A stretch of DNA of 64,000 bases from Mariprofundus sp. (GTDB taxonomy: Bacteria; Pseudomonadota; Zetaproteobacteria; Mariprofundales; Mariprofundaceae). This document shows, in pieces, positions 50,647 to 61,390 of this stretch. The stretch lies in NCBI GenBank assembly GCA_021772775.1, contig JAJFLH010000031.1, forward strand, positions 62,001 to 126,000. Direction: 5' to 3'. Below the pieces are notes generated by a model. That model did no database searches and had not been told where the DNA came from. It saw nothing but the letters and a program-made list of their open reading frames with translations. Within the stretch, counting starts at the first letter, position 1; each line of letters begins with the position of its first letter. A program made the translations under genes and the position numbers.

Positions 50647-53258
50647 AAACATCCGAGATTCGGCAAAAATTTCTCAACTATTTTGCATCAAAAGGTCATG
50701 CTCTGGTGGACTCAAGTTCGTTGGTGCCACATGGTGATCCAACGCTGATGTTTACCAACGCTGGTATGGTGCAGTTTAAACATACTTTTTTAGGTAATGA
50801 GACACGAGCTTATAGTACTGCAACGACCAGTCAGAAATGTGTACGTGCCGGTGGCAAGCATAATGATCTGGAAAATGTCGGGCATACCGCACGCCATCAC
50901 ACCTTCTTTGAAATGCTGGGTAATTTTTCCTTTGGTGATTATTTTAAAAAAGAAGCCATTGCTTATGCTTGGGAATTTTTAACCGTTGAGCTGGCACTCG
51001 ATAAAGATCGACTTTTTGTCACGGTCTTTGAAGAAGATGATGAAGCTTATGATTTGTGGACCAAGGGTATCGGTATCAGCGAAGAAAAAATCGCTCGTAT
51101 TGGTGCAAAAGATAATTTTTGGAGCATGGGAGACACTGGTCCTTGCGGCCCCTGTTCGGAAATATTTTTTGACCATGGTGCTGATGTCTGGGGTGGCCCT
51201 CCGGGCACACCGGAAGAAGAGGGTGACCGCTTTGTAGAGATCTGGAACCTAGTCTTCATGCAGTTTGATCGTGATGCAGATGGTACACTGAACCCATTAC
51301 CAAAACCGAGTGTTGATACAGGCATGGGCCTGGAGCGTGTGGCTGCGGTGATGCAGGGTACACATGACAACTACAGTAGTGATCTATTCCAACAGCTGAT
51401 TCAATCGGCTTGTACTGTGACTGGTATCAAGCAGGGTGAAAACAAAGCGCATGATGTATCGCTGCGTGTGCTAGCCGACCATCTGCGTTCAGTTGCCTTC
51501 TTGATGGCTGATGGTGTTCTGCCATCCAATGAAGGGCGTGGTTTCGTACTACGCCGAATTTTACGCCGCGCTTGTCGTCATGGGCGCCTGTTGGGTATGA
51601 ATGAGGCATTCCTGTATAAACTTGTGCCGACTTTGGTCGCCGAGATGGGTAGTCACTTTGCTGAACTGGTAGAAGCCGCGAGCAAAATTGCACAGCTTAT
51701 TCGTATTGAAGAAGAGCGTTTTATCAAAACGCTCGATAAAGGACTGAAACTGGTTGAGCAGGCCGTCAGAGATGCAGGAGCTGCAGGAACTATTCCCGGC
51801 AAGACACTCTTTACACTTTATGATACCTATGGTTTTCCGACCGATTTAACGGCTGACATTCTTAAAGGTCAAAACATTTATCTGGATATGGATGGTTTTG
51901 AAGTCTGCATGGAAGAGCAACGTACACGTGCTCGTGCTGCCTGGGGTGGAAGCGGAGAATCGGCTCTGCCAAAGGCGGTGTTTGAATTGCATGAACAACA
52001 TGGTGCAAGCGAATTTCTGGGCTACAGCACGCTACAAGCTGAAGCTGTCATCACAGGCCTGATTATTGGTGGAAGTTGTGTTGAACTGTTGAATGAGGGT
52101 GATGAAGCGTGGTTGATATCCAATCAAACACCTTTTTATGCTGAATCAGGCGGCCAGGCTGGAGATACCGGCTTGATCACAGCAGCAGGCTCTGTATTTA
52201 AAGTTTCCGATACCAAAAAAGTGCTTTCTGATCTATTTCTACATGTCGGTGAAGTTGTTCGGGGCTCTTTTAAGCTCGGTAGCAGTGCAAACTTTGAAGT
52301 TGGCGGCGTTCGCCGAGATGCTATTCGCCGCAATCACACGGCGACGCATTTGATGCATGCAGTGCTGCGAGATCTCTTGGGTGATCACGTTAAACAGGCT
52401 GGTTCTTTGGTCAATGCAGAGCGTTTACGTTTTGACTTTAGTCATCATCAGTCCGTTTCAGATAGCGAAAGAGCTGAGATTGAAGCTAGCGTTAATGCTG
52501 CCATTTGGGCTAATGATGAGGTTAAAACCAATTTGATGACTCAAGATGAAGCGGTTGCTTCAGGTGCAATGGCGCTGTTTGGTGAAAAATATGGTGATGA
52601 AGTACGTGTGGTTTCTGCCGGTTTCTCCACTGAGCTTTGTGGTGGCACACATGTATCCCGCACTGGTGATATTGGTCTGTTCCGAATCATTTCAGAAACA
52701 GGCATTGCTGCTGGAGTTCGTCGTATTGAGGCTGTGACTGGTCAGGCTGCTTATCAGACATATGTGACTGATGCAGAGGCATTGAATGCGGTTGCAGGTA
52801 AAATGAAAGTACGCACATTTGAAGCCGTTGATGGTGTGACAAGCTTACAAACGAAGCTCAAAGAGGTTGAGAAATCATTACAATCACTCAAATCCAAGGC
52901 GGCAACGGGTGTACTCGATGAGTTGATCGGCTCAGCTGTCGAGATCAATGGTGTTAAGTTGCTCACAGCTGAAGTAAAAGACGTTGCTGACATGCGTGAT
53001 TTCATGGATAAAGCTAAAGGGAAACTGAAATCGGGTATCATAATTTTTGGCCAGGTAAAAGGTGAAAAAGTTCAATTAGTAGCAGGTGTTACCTCAGACC
53101 TCCTCAAGCAGTTTCACGCTGGGAATATTGTTCGTGAGGTAGCAATTATCTGTGGCGGAAAAGGTGGCGGAAAACCCGATATGGCAATGGCAGGTGGCAC
53201 AGAGCCAGCTAAATTGAAAGCAGCTTTGGCATCTGTCTCTGAACTTTTAAAAGCTTAA
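50643..53258 (+). CDS. alaS: Alanine-tRNA ligase
   Basis: AlaRS (871 residues) charges tRNA-Ala and has its own editing site. The N-terminal class II core shows SSSLVPHGDPTLMFTNAGMV and GMGLERVAAV. The editing domain has the metal-binding NHTATHLMHA and ELCGGTHVSRTG. A C-terminal Ala-rich domain (GGKGGGKPDMAMAGG) closes the protein. The start is GTG with GGAGG before it, and overlaps the recX stop by 4 nt. Length is normal. Confidence 0.96.
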   Translation: MKTSEIRQKFLNYFASKGHALVDSSSLVPHGDPTLMFTNAGMVQFKHTFLGNETRAYSTATTSQKCVRAGGKHNDLENVGHTARHHTFFEMLGNFSFGDYFKKEAIAYAWEFLTVELALDKDRLFVTVFEEDDEAYDLWTKGIGISEEKIARIGAKDNFWSMGDTGPCGPCSEIFFDHGADVWGGPPGTPEEEGDRFVEIWNLVFMQFDRDADGTLNPLPKPSVDTGMGLERVAAVMQGTHDNYSSDLFQQLIQSACTVTGIKQGENKAHDVSLRVLADHLRSVAFLMADGVLPSNEGRGFVLRRILRRACRHGRLLGMNEAFLYKLVPTLVAEMGSHFAELVEAASKIAQLIRIEEERFIKTLDKGLKLVEQAVRDAGAAGTIPGKTLFTLYDTYGFPTDLTADILKGQNIYLDMDGFEVCMEEQRTRARAAWGGSGESALPKAVFELHEQHGASEFLGYSTLQAEAVITGLIIGGSCVELLNEGDEAWLISNQTPFYAESGGQAGDTGLITAAGSVFKVSDTKKVLSDLFLHVGEVVRGSFKLGSSANFEVGGVRRDAIRRNHTATHLMHAVLRDLLGDHVKQAGSLVNAERLRFDFSHHQSVSDSERAEIEASVNAAIWANDEVKTNLMTQDEAVASGAMALFGEKYGDEVRVVSAGFSTELCGGTHVSRTGDIGLFRIISETGIAAGVRRIEAVTGQAAYQTYVTDAEALNAVAGKMKVRTFEAVDGVTSLQTKLKEVEKSLQSLKSKAATGVLDELIGSAVEINGVKLLTAEVKDVADMRDFMDKAKGKLKSGIIIFGQVKGEKVQLVAGVTSDLLKQFHAGNIVREVAIICGGKGGGKPDMAMAGGTEPAKLKAALASVSELLKA

Positions 53259-53266
53259 TTGCATCA

Positions 53267-53298
53267 CTGTTTCTCTCCTCTCATAAGGAGCGAAACAG
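53267..53298 (+). terminator. Stem-loop after alaS
   Basis: CTGTTTC (53267-53273) pairs with GAAACAG (53292-53298), with an inner CCT/AGG pair. No T-run follows, so termination strength is uncertain. Confidence 0.35.
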
Positions 53299-53433
53299 CC
53301 CTGTAGAGCTTCCAGTTAATTGCATGGCTACGGTTCAGTGAACTCATTTGTTTTCACTGGATCGAACAGTCGGCTGGAGTAGCGTCACGACAGTTATGCA
53401 AGCGCTGTGCTTATGCGGATTCGGGGAGAGAGA

Positions 53434-55437
53434 ATGAACCAACCAGGTAGTGAAGAAATTCCCCCAGACTTTTTATCTGCATTGAATTTGCAGGGGCCGG
53501 ACTCAGATCCCTGTCTGTTAGTGATCTTTGGTGCCTCGGGTGATTTGACCAAGCGTTTGCTTATTCCATCGTTGTTTAATCTGCATTGCGATGGCCTGTT
53601 GCCTGAACGTTTTGCGATTTTGGGCATGGCTATGGATGATTTCACAACAGAGTCCTTTCGCGAAAAGATGAGTGTGGATGTTCATGAGTTTTCTCGCCGC
53701 GAAGACTTTGATGATGCGCTCTGGTCAGAGTTTTGCGCTAAAATTCATTACCTCAGCGGACGTTTTGATGACACTAAAGCCTTTCAGGAACTGAACTTAT
53801 CTTTGCATCACCTTCATGATCAATACGATACCGACGGCAATGTGTTGTTTTATATGGCCACACCACCATCCGTATTTGGCATGATCTCTTCGAGTTTAGA
53901 GGCTGTTGCTTTAAATAGAGAAGAGGGCGTCTGGCGACGGATTATTGTTGAAAAACCGTTTGGTACGGATCTGGCATCGGCACAGGCATTGAATCGTGAA
54001 ATTCTTAACTATTGGCATGAACGTCAGGTCTATCGCATCGATCATTATCTGGGCAAAGAGACTGTTCAGAATCTGCTCGCATTCCGTTTTGCCAATGGCA
54101 TGTTTGAGCCACTGTGGAATCATACCCATATCGATCATATCCAGATTACAGCCGGTGAACAGGTGGGTGTGGAGTGGCGCGGTGGTTATTATGATAAATC
54201 CGGCGTGATTCGCGATATGATTCAAAATCATCTGTTTCAGATCATGGCTTATCTCTGCATGGAGCCACCGACATCATTCGATGCTGAAGCGATTCGCAAT
54301 GAGAAGTATAAACTGTTGAGTGCAGTACGTATTATGAAACATGAAGAGGTGAATGATCATGCCGTTCGTGGTCAATATGATGTTGGTACGCTGCCTGATG
54401 GTTCAGAGGCCAAAGGCTACCGACAGGAACACATGGTTGATCCGGACTCCAATACCGAGACCTATGCCGCACTGAAATTACACATTGATAACTGGCGTTG
54501 GCATGGCGTGCCTGTCTACATCCGTTCCGGTAAGGCATTAAAAAACAAATCGACTGAAATAGCCGTACAGTTTCATCGTGCCCCCGAATTCACCTTTAGA
54601 GGTACCCCCGCCGCTTCACAGCTGGAAGCCAATCAGCTTGTTTTTCATGTGCAGCCGAGTGAAGGGATTGAACTGCGCTTCCTGGCTAAGCGTCCTGGCC
54701 CGGCCATGCAGATGCGCAAGGTCAATATGCATTTTGAGTATGATGAAGCATTTATCTCAAATCCAGGCACGGGTTATGAAACCATGTTGCATGATTGTAT
54801 GCATGGCGATGCATCACTATTTTCCCGTTCAGACTTGGTGGAGATGGCCTGGAAGATAGTACAACCAATTCAGGAGGTTTGGAGCAGGGAAAAAGCGGAT
54901 CATTTCCCTAACTATCCCTTTGGATCATGGGGCCCTAAAGCAGCATTTGAGCTGTTGAAACCGGGCCATCGCCGCTGGTTGGCTCGTGCGCCGAGGGCGG
55001 CTTTAGAACGTGTACCAATGTTTGAAGGCAGTGGTGAAACGATGTTGCAAGCCTTTGCGATGATGCTCAAACCCGTGGTGTTCAATGCCGGCGATGAAAT
55101 TATCACTTATGGCTCTGAAGGCAGCGAATTTTTTATTATTCAAAGTGGTAGTGTCGAAATTATTACGCGTAAAGGTGAACTGATATCCACGCTGGAAGAT
55201 GGTCAGGTGTTTGGTGAATTGAGTCTGTTAATCTCGAAAACGCGTAGAGCAACGGTGCGGGCCAAGACATATTGTGCTCTTTATATCATGGAGAAGAGTG
55301 ATTTCTGTAAAGTGCTGATAGATCGGCCAGAGTTTGCTTCTCGACTGATGAAAACCGCTCGTGAACGTTATAATGTTATTGTTGATGCGCAGGAGTTGCT
55401 GGCATCGGAAATAGCCGATTTAAAGGATGCAACTTAA
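53434..55437 (+). CDS. zwf: Glucose-6-phosphate dehydrogenase fused to a cyclic-nucleotide-binding domain
   Basis: The first ~515 residues are a complete G6PDH: coenzyme motif GASGDLTKRL (from Gly33), EKPFGTD, the active-site RIDHYLGKE (Arg201 to Lys208) with IQNHLFQ, and RSGKALKNK. It oxidises glucose-6-phosphate to 6-phosphogluconolactone. A cNMP-binding domain follows from about 529, with FNAGDEIITYGSEGSEFFII and the phosphate-binding cassette VFGELSLLISKTRRATVR (Gly594, Glu595, then the Arg-Arg-Ala-Thr block), a complete ligand site. G6PDH is normally about 490-510 residues and ends before this domain. The start ATG 53434 follows GGGGAGAGAG. Cyclic-nucleotide control of the pentose phosphate entry step is the direct inference. 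Confidence 0.92.
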   Translation: MNQPGSEEIPPDFLSALNLQGPDSDPCLLVIFGASGDLTKRLLIPSLFNLHCDGLLPERFAILGMAMDDFTTESFREKMSVDVHEFSRREDFDDALWSEFCAKIHYLSGRFDDTKAFQELNLSLHHLHDQYDTDGNVLFYMATPPSVFGMISSSLEAVALNREEGVWRRIIVEKPFGTDLASAQALNREILNYWHERQVYRIDHYLGKETVQNLLAFRFANGMFEPLWNHTHIDHIQITAGEQVGVEWRGGYYDKSGVIRDMIQNHLFQIMAYLCMEPPTSFDAEAIRNEKYKLLSAVRIMKHEEVNDHAVRGQYDVGTLPDGSEAKGYRQEHMVDPDSNTETYAALKLHIDNWRWHGVPVYIRSGKALKNKSTEIAVQFHRAPEFTFRGTPAASQLEANQLVFHVQPSEGIELRFLAKRPGPAMQMRKVNMHFEYDEAFISNPGTGYETMLHDCMHGDASLFSRSDLVEMAWKIVQPIQEVWSREKADHFPNYPFGSWGPKAAFELLKPGHRRWLARAPRAALERVPMFEGSGETMLQAFAMMLKPVVFNAGDEIITYGSEGSEFFIIQSGSVEIITRKGELISTLEDGQVFGELSLLISKTRRATVRAKTYCALYIMEKSDFCKVLIDRPEFASRLMKTARERYNVIVDAQELLASEIADLKDAT

Positions 55438-55461
55438 GCTGTATGGATCGGGGTAATTGAA

Positions 55462-56880
55462 ATGCTGGAAACAGTTCTTATTGGCGTTATAGCTCTGATT
55501 TTAGGTTTATGGTTTCTGCATGAACGTAATCAAAAAAAAGCGGCTACACTTTTACATGCCTCAATCGAAACGCTGCAAGGTGACATTGAATCGCAGAGGA
55601 GTCTGATTGAGAGGCAGACAGAGAATATAACCACGCAGAAAGTTTCCAATGCATCCTTGGGTGAGCGTGTTCAGCAGGCTGAAAAACAAACCGATGAGCT
55701 CAAACAGAGTTTAGCGGCTAAAGAGGCTAGCCTGAATAGTTTGAATCGAGAGATTGGTGATTTTAAATCTACAATAAGTGAGCTGGAAACACGCTTATCT
55801 GAAGAGCGTAAAGCGGCCATAGATAAGTTGGCCTTACTGGAAGAGGCCAAAGTGAAGTTGGGTAATGAATTTAAGCTGCTGGCCAATCAAATTTTTGAAG
55901 AGAAGGGCAAATCACTATCTCAACAAAGCCGTCTGAGCCTGGATGAAGTATTGAAACCGATGCGAGAACAGTTGGGGGATTTTCGCAAACGCGTCGATGA
56001 GATCCATACCGATGACAGCAAAGAGCGTGCATCGCTCAAAGAGCATTTAAATCAACTTAAAGAACTGAATCAGCAAATGAGCAGTGATGCGTTAAATCTG
56101 ACACAAGCACTTAAAGGTGAGAGCAAATCACAAGGCAATTGGGGTGAAATGATTCTTGAACGCATTCTTGAAACGTCAGGCTTGCGTGAAGGTGAGGAGT
56201 TCGCTCGCGAGCAATCCTTTACAGGTGAGGATGGAAGGCGTTTACGTCCAGATGTGGTTATTTATATGCCGGGCGATAAACAGGTGATCATTGATTCAAA
56301 AGTCTCCCTTACCGATTATGAGCGAGCTGTTTCAGCTAGTGAAGAGGCAGAACGTAAAGTGGCGTTAACGGCACATTTGCGTAGTCTGAAAGGTCATATC
56401 CATAGTTTGTCGAGTAAGAGGTATGATCACCTTCCGAATGTGCACTCTCCTGACTATGTATTGATGTTTATGCCTATTGAGGGGGCTTATTTGATGGCGA
56501 TTGAAGCCGATTCCACTATTTTTGAATCTGCCTTTGAGCAGCGGGTAGCTGTTGTCACGCCTTCGACCCTTTATGCAACGTTAAAATTGATCGAACAACT
56601 CTGGCGCTATGAGCGCCAAAGTGAGAACGTCGTCAAATTGATTGATCGATCCAGTAAACTGCATGATAAAATGGTCTCATTTATTGAATCGTTTGAAGAG
56701 ATTGGCAACAGGCTTGAACAGGCGCGAAATGCATATGACATGTCTCTAAACAGGATTAAATCAGGCCCGGGCAATGTTATCAATCAAATTGCGACACTGG
56801 GTGTTTTGGCTGGAAAGACCAAAAAAGAGTTGCCGCATCATTTGATTGAAACTGCAGAATATCAAAATAAATTAGAATAA
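55462..56880 (+). CDS. rmuC: RmuC-family DNA recombination protein
   Basis: The 472-residue protein has one N-terminal membrane helix (ETVLIGVIALILGLWFLH), a long coiled coil (about 40-220), and the RmuC domain with GNWGEMILERILETSGLREG, RLRPDVVIYMPGDKQVIID, SKVSLTDYERAV and PIEGAYLMAIEAD. The DUF/RmuC core resembles a PD-(D/E)XK nuclease and limits inversions at short repeats. It follows zwf by 24 nt. Length and order are typical. Confidence 0.9.
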   Translation: MLETVLIGVIALILGLWFLHERNQKKAATLLHASIETLQGDIESQRSLIERQTENITTQKVSNASLGERVQQAEKQTDELKQSLAAKEASLNSLNREIGDFKSTISELETRLSEERKAAIDKLALLEEAKVKLGNEFKLLANQIFEEKGKSLSQQSRLSLDEVLKPMREQLGDFRKRVDEIHTDDSKERASLKEHLNQLKELNQQMSSDALNLTQALKGESKSQGNWGEMILERILETSGLREGEEFAREQSFTGEDGRRLRPDVVIYMPGDKQVIIDSKVSLTDYERAVSASEEAERKVALTAHLRSLKGHIHSLSSKRYDHLPNVHSPDYVLMFMPIEGAYLMAIEADSTIFESAFEQRVAVVTPSTLYATLKLIEQLWRYERQSENVVKLIDRSSKLHDKMVSFIESFEEIGNRLEQARNAYDMSLNRIKSGPGNVINQIATLGVLAGKTKKELPHHLIETAEYQNKLE

Positions 56881-56945
56881 GGTGCTTTAACTGATGGTTA
56901 TCCCTGCTATTTTTCTTCACATGGATTGTGAATATTGGGTTGAAT

Positions 56946-57395
56946 ATGTTTAATCGTATATTGGTGTTATGTATTGGTAATATCTGCCGTTCTCCACTGG
57001 CCGAGGCATTGCTCTCCAGAGCCTTGCCAGGGGTCGAAGTTGACTCGGCAGGTTTAGGTGCGTTAGTTGATTATCCGGCGGCACCAGAGATGCAAAAAAT
57101 TGCACAAGATGATTATGAGTTAGATTTAAGCGGCCATCGTGCAAAACAGATGTCTAAACAACTTGTGCAGTCTGCGGATGTCGTCTTTGTGATGAGTGAT
57201 GGGCAGAAACAGCATGTGAAAGAGAAGTTTCCTCATCTTGGTGGACGCGTGTTATTGCTTAGTCATTTTTCATCCGCTAATATGAAAGGAATAAATGTTG
57301 CAGATCCATACAAAAAAAGTGAAGAGGCTTTTATTGTATGTGCGCAACAAATTTCAATACATGTCGATGCGATTAGCAAAGCACTGAAACGATAG
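56946..57395 (+). CDS. Low-molecular-weight protein-tyrosine phosphatase
   Basis: The 149-residue enzyme has the P-loop CIGNICRS (Cys-x5-Arg) at the N-terminus and the acid loop DPYKKSEEAF near the C-terminus. These two features define the LMW phosphatase family (Wzb/Etp type), which acts on capsule-linked tyrosine kinases or as arsenate-like relatives; here Wzb-like is more likely. The frame opens at GTG 56928. ATG 56946 gives the family N-terminus (MFNRILVLC) but has only a weak ribosome-binding site. No tyrosine kinase is adjacent. Confidence 0.88.
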   Translation: MFNRILVLCIGNICRSPLAEALLSRALPGVEVDSAGLGALVDYPAAPEMQKIAQDDYELDLSGHRAKQMSKQLVQSADVVFVMSDGQKQHVKEKFPHLGGRVLLLSHFSSANMKGINVADPYKKSEEAFIVCAQQISIHVDAISKALKR

Positions 57396-57400
57396 AGCGA

Positions 57401-57442
57401 TGTTTAAGGCCACTTCTAAATATTTAGAAGTGGCCTTAAACA
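57401..57442. terminator. Perfect 42-nt palindrome between convergent genes
   Basis: The sequence TGTTTAAGGCCACTTCTAAA runs into its exact complement (TATTTAGAAGTGGCCTTAAA, then CA); every one of 42 bases matches. It lies between the phosphatase (ends 57395) and metH (minus strand, ends 57469). It has TTTAA/TTAAA at its edges, so it can serve as a terminator for both strands. Confidence 0.85.
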
Positions 57443-57468
57443 AAGACTTTATCGGCATTAAAGCTTAA

Positions 57469-60400
57469 TCAATAACCTAACACAGGCGCCAGCCACTTTT
57501 CAGCCTCGTCCATGCTCATGCCTTTACGTTTAGCATAATCTGCCACCTGATCTTTGTTGATTTTTCCAACGGTGAAGTAGTGGGCTTCAGGATTAGCAAA
57601 ATAGAGACCGGAGACTGCAGCAGCAGGCAACATGGCGAAGGACTCAGTCAGTTCCATACCAATGTTCGCTTCAACATTGAGCAGACTCCATAACGTAGCT
57701 TTCTCCGTATGTTCCGGGCAGGCAGGATAACCGGCAGCGGGGCGGATACCCTGATACTTTTCGCGTACGATCTCCTCAACGCTAAGTGATTCATCTGCAG
57801 CGTATGCCCAGTGCTTCGTACGTACATCCTTATGCAACATTTCAGCCAGTGCTTCAGCCAAACGATCAGCCAGTACCTTAATCATAATGGCAGCGTAATC
57901 ATCGTTGTCGGCTTCATAAGCTTTCGCTTTTTCTTCAGCTCCGAAGATACCGATGGTAAATGCACCAATATGATCGTTCTCTTTGGCCACAAAATCAGAC
58001 AGACAGAGGTTGGCACGGGAATCCTTTTTATCCTGTTGCTGACGCACAAAATGGAACCTGCTTGTTTCTTTACCCGTTGCGTCGTAAACAATGACGCTGT
58101 CATCATCTGTGGATGCAGCAGGGAAGAGGCCGAATACAGCTTTGGCGGTGAACCACTCTTCTGCAATGATTGTATCGAGCCACACCTGAGCTTCATTGAA
58201 CACTTTCTGCGCTTCTTTACCCTTATGAGGATCGTTGAGGATGCGTGGATAAGCACCGTTTAATTCCCAGGCAGAGAAGAATGGTGTCCAGTCGATATAA
58301 TCACGAATATCACTAATGGAGATATTATCTAATACCTGTACACCCAGTGTTGCCGGTGCAGCAGCAATATTTCTGCTATTCAATGCAGTTATATTGGCAC
58401 GAGCATCGGCAAGCGAGAGCCAATCTGTCTGACTCTGTCGACCCAGGTAACGATCACGTACCGCCTCATACTCTGCACGGGTTTTGCTAACAAAATCAGT
58501 GCGATTGGCTGCGGAGATCAGGTTCTGAGCTACACCAACTGCGCGTGAAGCGTCTTTCACCCAGATTACCGGTTCATCATATTCGTGCATGATCTTTACA
58601 GCAGTATGAGCTTTCGATGTCGTAGCACCACCAAGCATGACAGGCGTGGTAAAACCAAGACGCTTCATCTCTTTGGCCAGATGTACCATCTCATCCAGAG
58701 ATGGTGTAATCAGACCGGATAGGCCGATGATGTCAACATTATGCTTCTTGGCTTCGTCCAGAATTTTTGCAGCAGGCACCATCACACCGAGATCAATCAC
58801 TTCGAAGTTATTGCACTGCAACACCACGCCCACGATGTTTTTACCGATATCGTGCACATCACCTTTTACAGTTGCCATCAACACTTTACCGTTCGAGGAG
58901 GAGGCGCCTTCAGCTTTTTCTTCTTCAATGTATGGCATTAGCCAAGCCACGGCTTTTTTCATCACACGGGCTGATTTCACCACCTGCGGCAGAAACATTT
59001 TGCCATCACCAAACAGATCGCCAACCACGTTCATGCCATCCATCAATGGGCCTTCGATCACTTCAATCGGACGATTGAACAGCTGGCGCGCTTCTTCAGT
59101 ATCTTCGTCGACAAATGCATCAATGCCTTTGACCAGAGCATGCTCAAGACGTTTGTCTACCGGTAACTTACGCCACTCTTCGTCAGCCTTTTTGGCCACG
59201 GTACCATCGCCACGATAGTTATCGGCAATAGAGAGCAGGTGATCGGTTGCATTGTCATTACGGTTAAGCACGACATCTTCCACTGCATCACGCAGCTCTT
59301 TGGGTAGCTCTTCATAAATTTCCAGCATACCTGCATTGACGATGCCCATATCCATGCCCTGTTTGATGGCGTAGTAGAGGAATACCGAATGAATGGCTTC
59401 ACGAACCGGATTGTTACCACGGAAAGAGAAGGATACGTTAGATACGCCACCGGAGATCATCGCATGTGGCAGGTTCTGTTTGATCCAGCCGGTTGCTTCA
59501 ATGAAATCAACAGCATAGTTGTTGTGCTCTTCAATACCGGTTGCGATAGCGAATATATTCGGGTCGAAGATAATATCCTGCGGTGGAATACCACACTCAT
59601 CGACCAGAATACGATAAGATTTTTCACAGATTTCAATTTTACGTTCAAAGGTGTCGGCCTGACCCTCTTCGTCAAAAGCCATAACCACAACTGCAGCACC
59701 ATATTTTGCTAATAGTTTGGCGTGATGTACAAAGGCTTCTTTGCCCTCTTTCATAGAGATGGAGTTGACCACACCTTTACCTTGAAAACATTTCAGACCT
59801 GCCTCGATAATCTCCCATTTTGATGAGTCGATCATGACAGGTACACGCGAGATATCTGGTTCAGAAGCGATCAGGTTGAGGAAAGTAACCATCGCCTTTT
59901 TACCATCGAGCATTGCTTCGTCCATATTGATATCGATGATCTGAGCACCGTTCTCAACCTGGTCGCGACATACATCGAGTGCTTTATTATAGTTACCTTC
60001 CAGAATCAGGCGTTTGAACATAGCTGACCCGGTCACATTGGCACGTTCTCCAACGTTCACAAACAGAGAGTTGTTATCGATATGCAGTGGTTCAAGGCCG
60101 GAGAGGCGACATATCACAGGTTGATTAGGGGCAGGGCGGGGCGCAATGCCTTCAACAGCCTTGGCCATAGCACGAATATGATCTGGGCCCGTACCACAGC
60201 AGCCCCCAATAACATTGAGGAAGCCGGATTCAGCCCACTCTTTGATCTCGGCCGCCATCTCTTCCGCTGTTTCATCATAACCACCCATGGCATTCGGTAG
60301 GCCGGCATTCGGGTGGGCATTGATAGCACAGGAAACTGTATTAGAAAGCTCTTCAATATATTGACGTAACTCACCGGCACCTAAGGCACAATTCAAGCCA

Positions 60401-61119
60401 ATAGAGATCGGATTAGCATGTGCTAAGGAGTTGTAAAAGGCGGTAGCTGTTTGACCGGATAGGGTGCGTCCAGATGCATCTGTGATGGTGCCAGAGATCA
60501 TGATCGGCAGCTCTACATCGGTATCTTCGAAGTATTGTTTCACAGCAAATACAGCCGCTTTCGCGTTGAGCACATCAAAAACTGTTTCAATCAAGATGAT
60601 ATCTGCACCACCATCAATCAGGCCACGTGTGGCTTCGATATAGGTTTCAACCAGCTCATCAAAGGTAACATTGCGAAAACCAGGATCATTCACATCGGGT
60701 GAGATCGAAGCGGTACGAGATGTGGGGCCTAATACACCTGCAACAAAACGCGGTTTGTCTGGTGTTGCGATTGCATCACAAGCTTCTCTGGCCAGTTTAG
60801 CACCGGCGACATTTAACTCATAAACCAGCTCCTCCATGCCATAATCTGCCATGGAGGCGGCGTTGGCGTTAAATGTATTGGTTTCGATGATATCGGAACC
60901 AGCTTGCAGATAATCACTGTGAATATCACGAATAATATGTGGCTGAGTTAATGATAAGAGATCATTATTACCTTTCAGTTCAGATGCCCAGTCGGCAAAA
61001 CGTTCACCACGATAATCGGCTTCTTCAAGCTTGTGACGCTGGATCATAGTGCCCATGGCACCATCCAGTATCAGGATACGTTTCTGCATATGTGTGAGTA
61101 AAAGGTTAGATTCATTCAT
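57469..61119 (-). CDS. metH: Cobalamin-dependent methionine synthase
   Basis: MetH (about 1216 residues) transfers a methyl group from methyl-tetrahydrofolate to homocysteine via cobalamin. All four modules are present: homocysteine ([13 protein letters not shown]; zinc Cys in [11 protein letters not shown]), folate ([18 protein letters not shown]), cobalamin ([14 protein letters not shown], His about 756) and SAM-dependent reactivation ([15 protein letters not shown]). ATG 61119 is preferred over the TTG at 61128; no clear ribosome-binding site is visible. No cobalamin or SAM riboswitch was recognised in the 270 nt upstream, which it shares with the divergent mazG. Confidence 0.96.
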   Translation of the reverse strand: MNESNLLLTHMQKRILILDGAMGTMIQRHKLEEADYRGERFADWASELKGNNDLLSLTQPHIIRDIHSDYLQAGSDIIETNTFNANAASMADYGMEELVYELNVAGAKLAREACDAIATPDKPRFVAGVLGPTSRTASISPDVNDPGFRNVTFDELVETYIEATRGLIDGGADIILIETVFDVLNAKAAVFAVKQYFEDTDVELPIMISGTITDASGRTLSGQTATAFYNSLAHANPISIGLNCALGAGELRQYIEELSNTVSCAINAHPNAGLPNAMGGYDETAEEMAAEIKEWAESGFLNVIGGCCGTGPDHIRAMAKAVEGIAPRPAPNQPVICRLSGLEPLHIDNNSLFVNVGERANVTGSAMFKRLILEGNYNKALDVCRDQVENGAQIIDINMDEAMLDGKKAMVTFLNLIASEPDISRVPVMIDSSKWEIIEAGLKCFQGKGVVNSISMKEGKEAFVHHAKLLAKYGAAVVVMAFDEEGQADTFERKIEICEKSYRILVDECGIPPQDIIFDPNIFAIATGIEEHNNYAVDFIEATGWIKQNLPHAMISGGVSNVSFSFRGNNPVREAIHSVFLYYAIKQGMDMGIVNAGMLEIYEELPKELRDAVEDVVLNRNDNATDHLLSIADNYRGDGTVAKKADEEWRKLPVDKRLEHALVKGIDAFVDEDTEEARQLFNRPIEVIEGPLMDGMNVVGDLFGDGKMFLPQVVKSARVMKKAVAWLMPYIEEEKAEGASSSNGKVLMATVKGDVHDIGKNIVGVVLQCNNFEVIDLGVMVPAAKILDEAKKHNVDIIGLSGLITPSLDEMVHLAKEMKRLGFTTPVMLGGATTSKAHTAVKIMHEYDEPVIWVKDASRAVGVAQNLISAANRTDFVSKTRAEYEAVRDRYLGRQSQTDWLSLADARANITALNSRNIAAAPATLGVQVLDNISISDIRDYIDWTPFFSAWELNGAYPRILNDPHKGKEAQKVFNEAQVWLDTIIAEEWFTAKAVFGLFPAASTDDDSVIVYDATGKETSRFHFVRQQQDKKDSRANLCLSDFVAKENDHIGAFTIGIFGAEEKAKAYEADNDDYAAIMIKVLADRLAEALAEMLHKDVRTKHWAYAADESLSVEEIVREKYQGIRPAAGYPACPEHTEKATLWSLLNVEANIGMELTESFAMLPAAAVSGLYFANPEAHYFTVGKINKDQVADYAKRKGMSMDEAEKWLAPVLGY

Positions 61120-61390
61120 GGCGTGCAAGCTAACAGCACTGTGACATGGTAGAAATAATTAAATAGTCCTGTACTTTGTATTATATATATTCAAAGAGGA
61201 TTGAATGCGTTGTTTTCAGAATTTCAGAATAAGGGAGTTTGTAGAGGTGGTGAAAAAAGATATGATGTTTCTGGCAAACAGGTAATAAGGAAATAGCTGG
61301 TATCACGCCAGAGGAATTAAGAAGGACTTTAAACGTCGCATAATGGATATTATGTAAAGTTATAAAAGCAGACGATAACGGAGAGGTCAT

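Noticed and set aside
61120-61390. Cobalamin or SAM riboswitch before metH
   Set aside because: I looked for the conserved cores of both on the minus strand and saw neither; only AT-rich promoter-like DNA is present.
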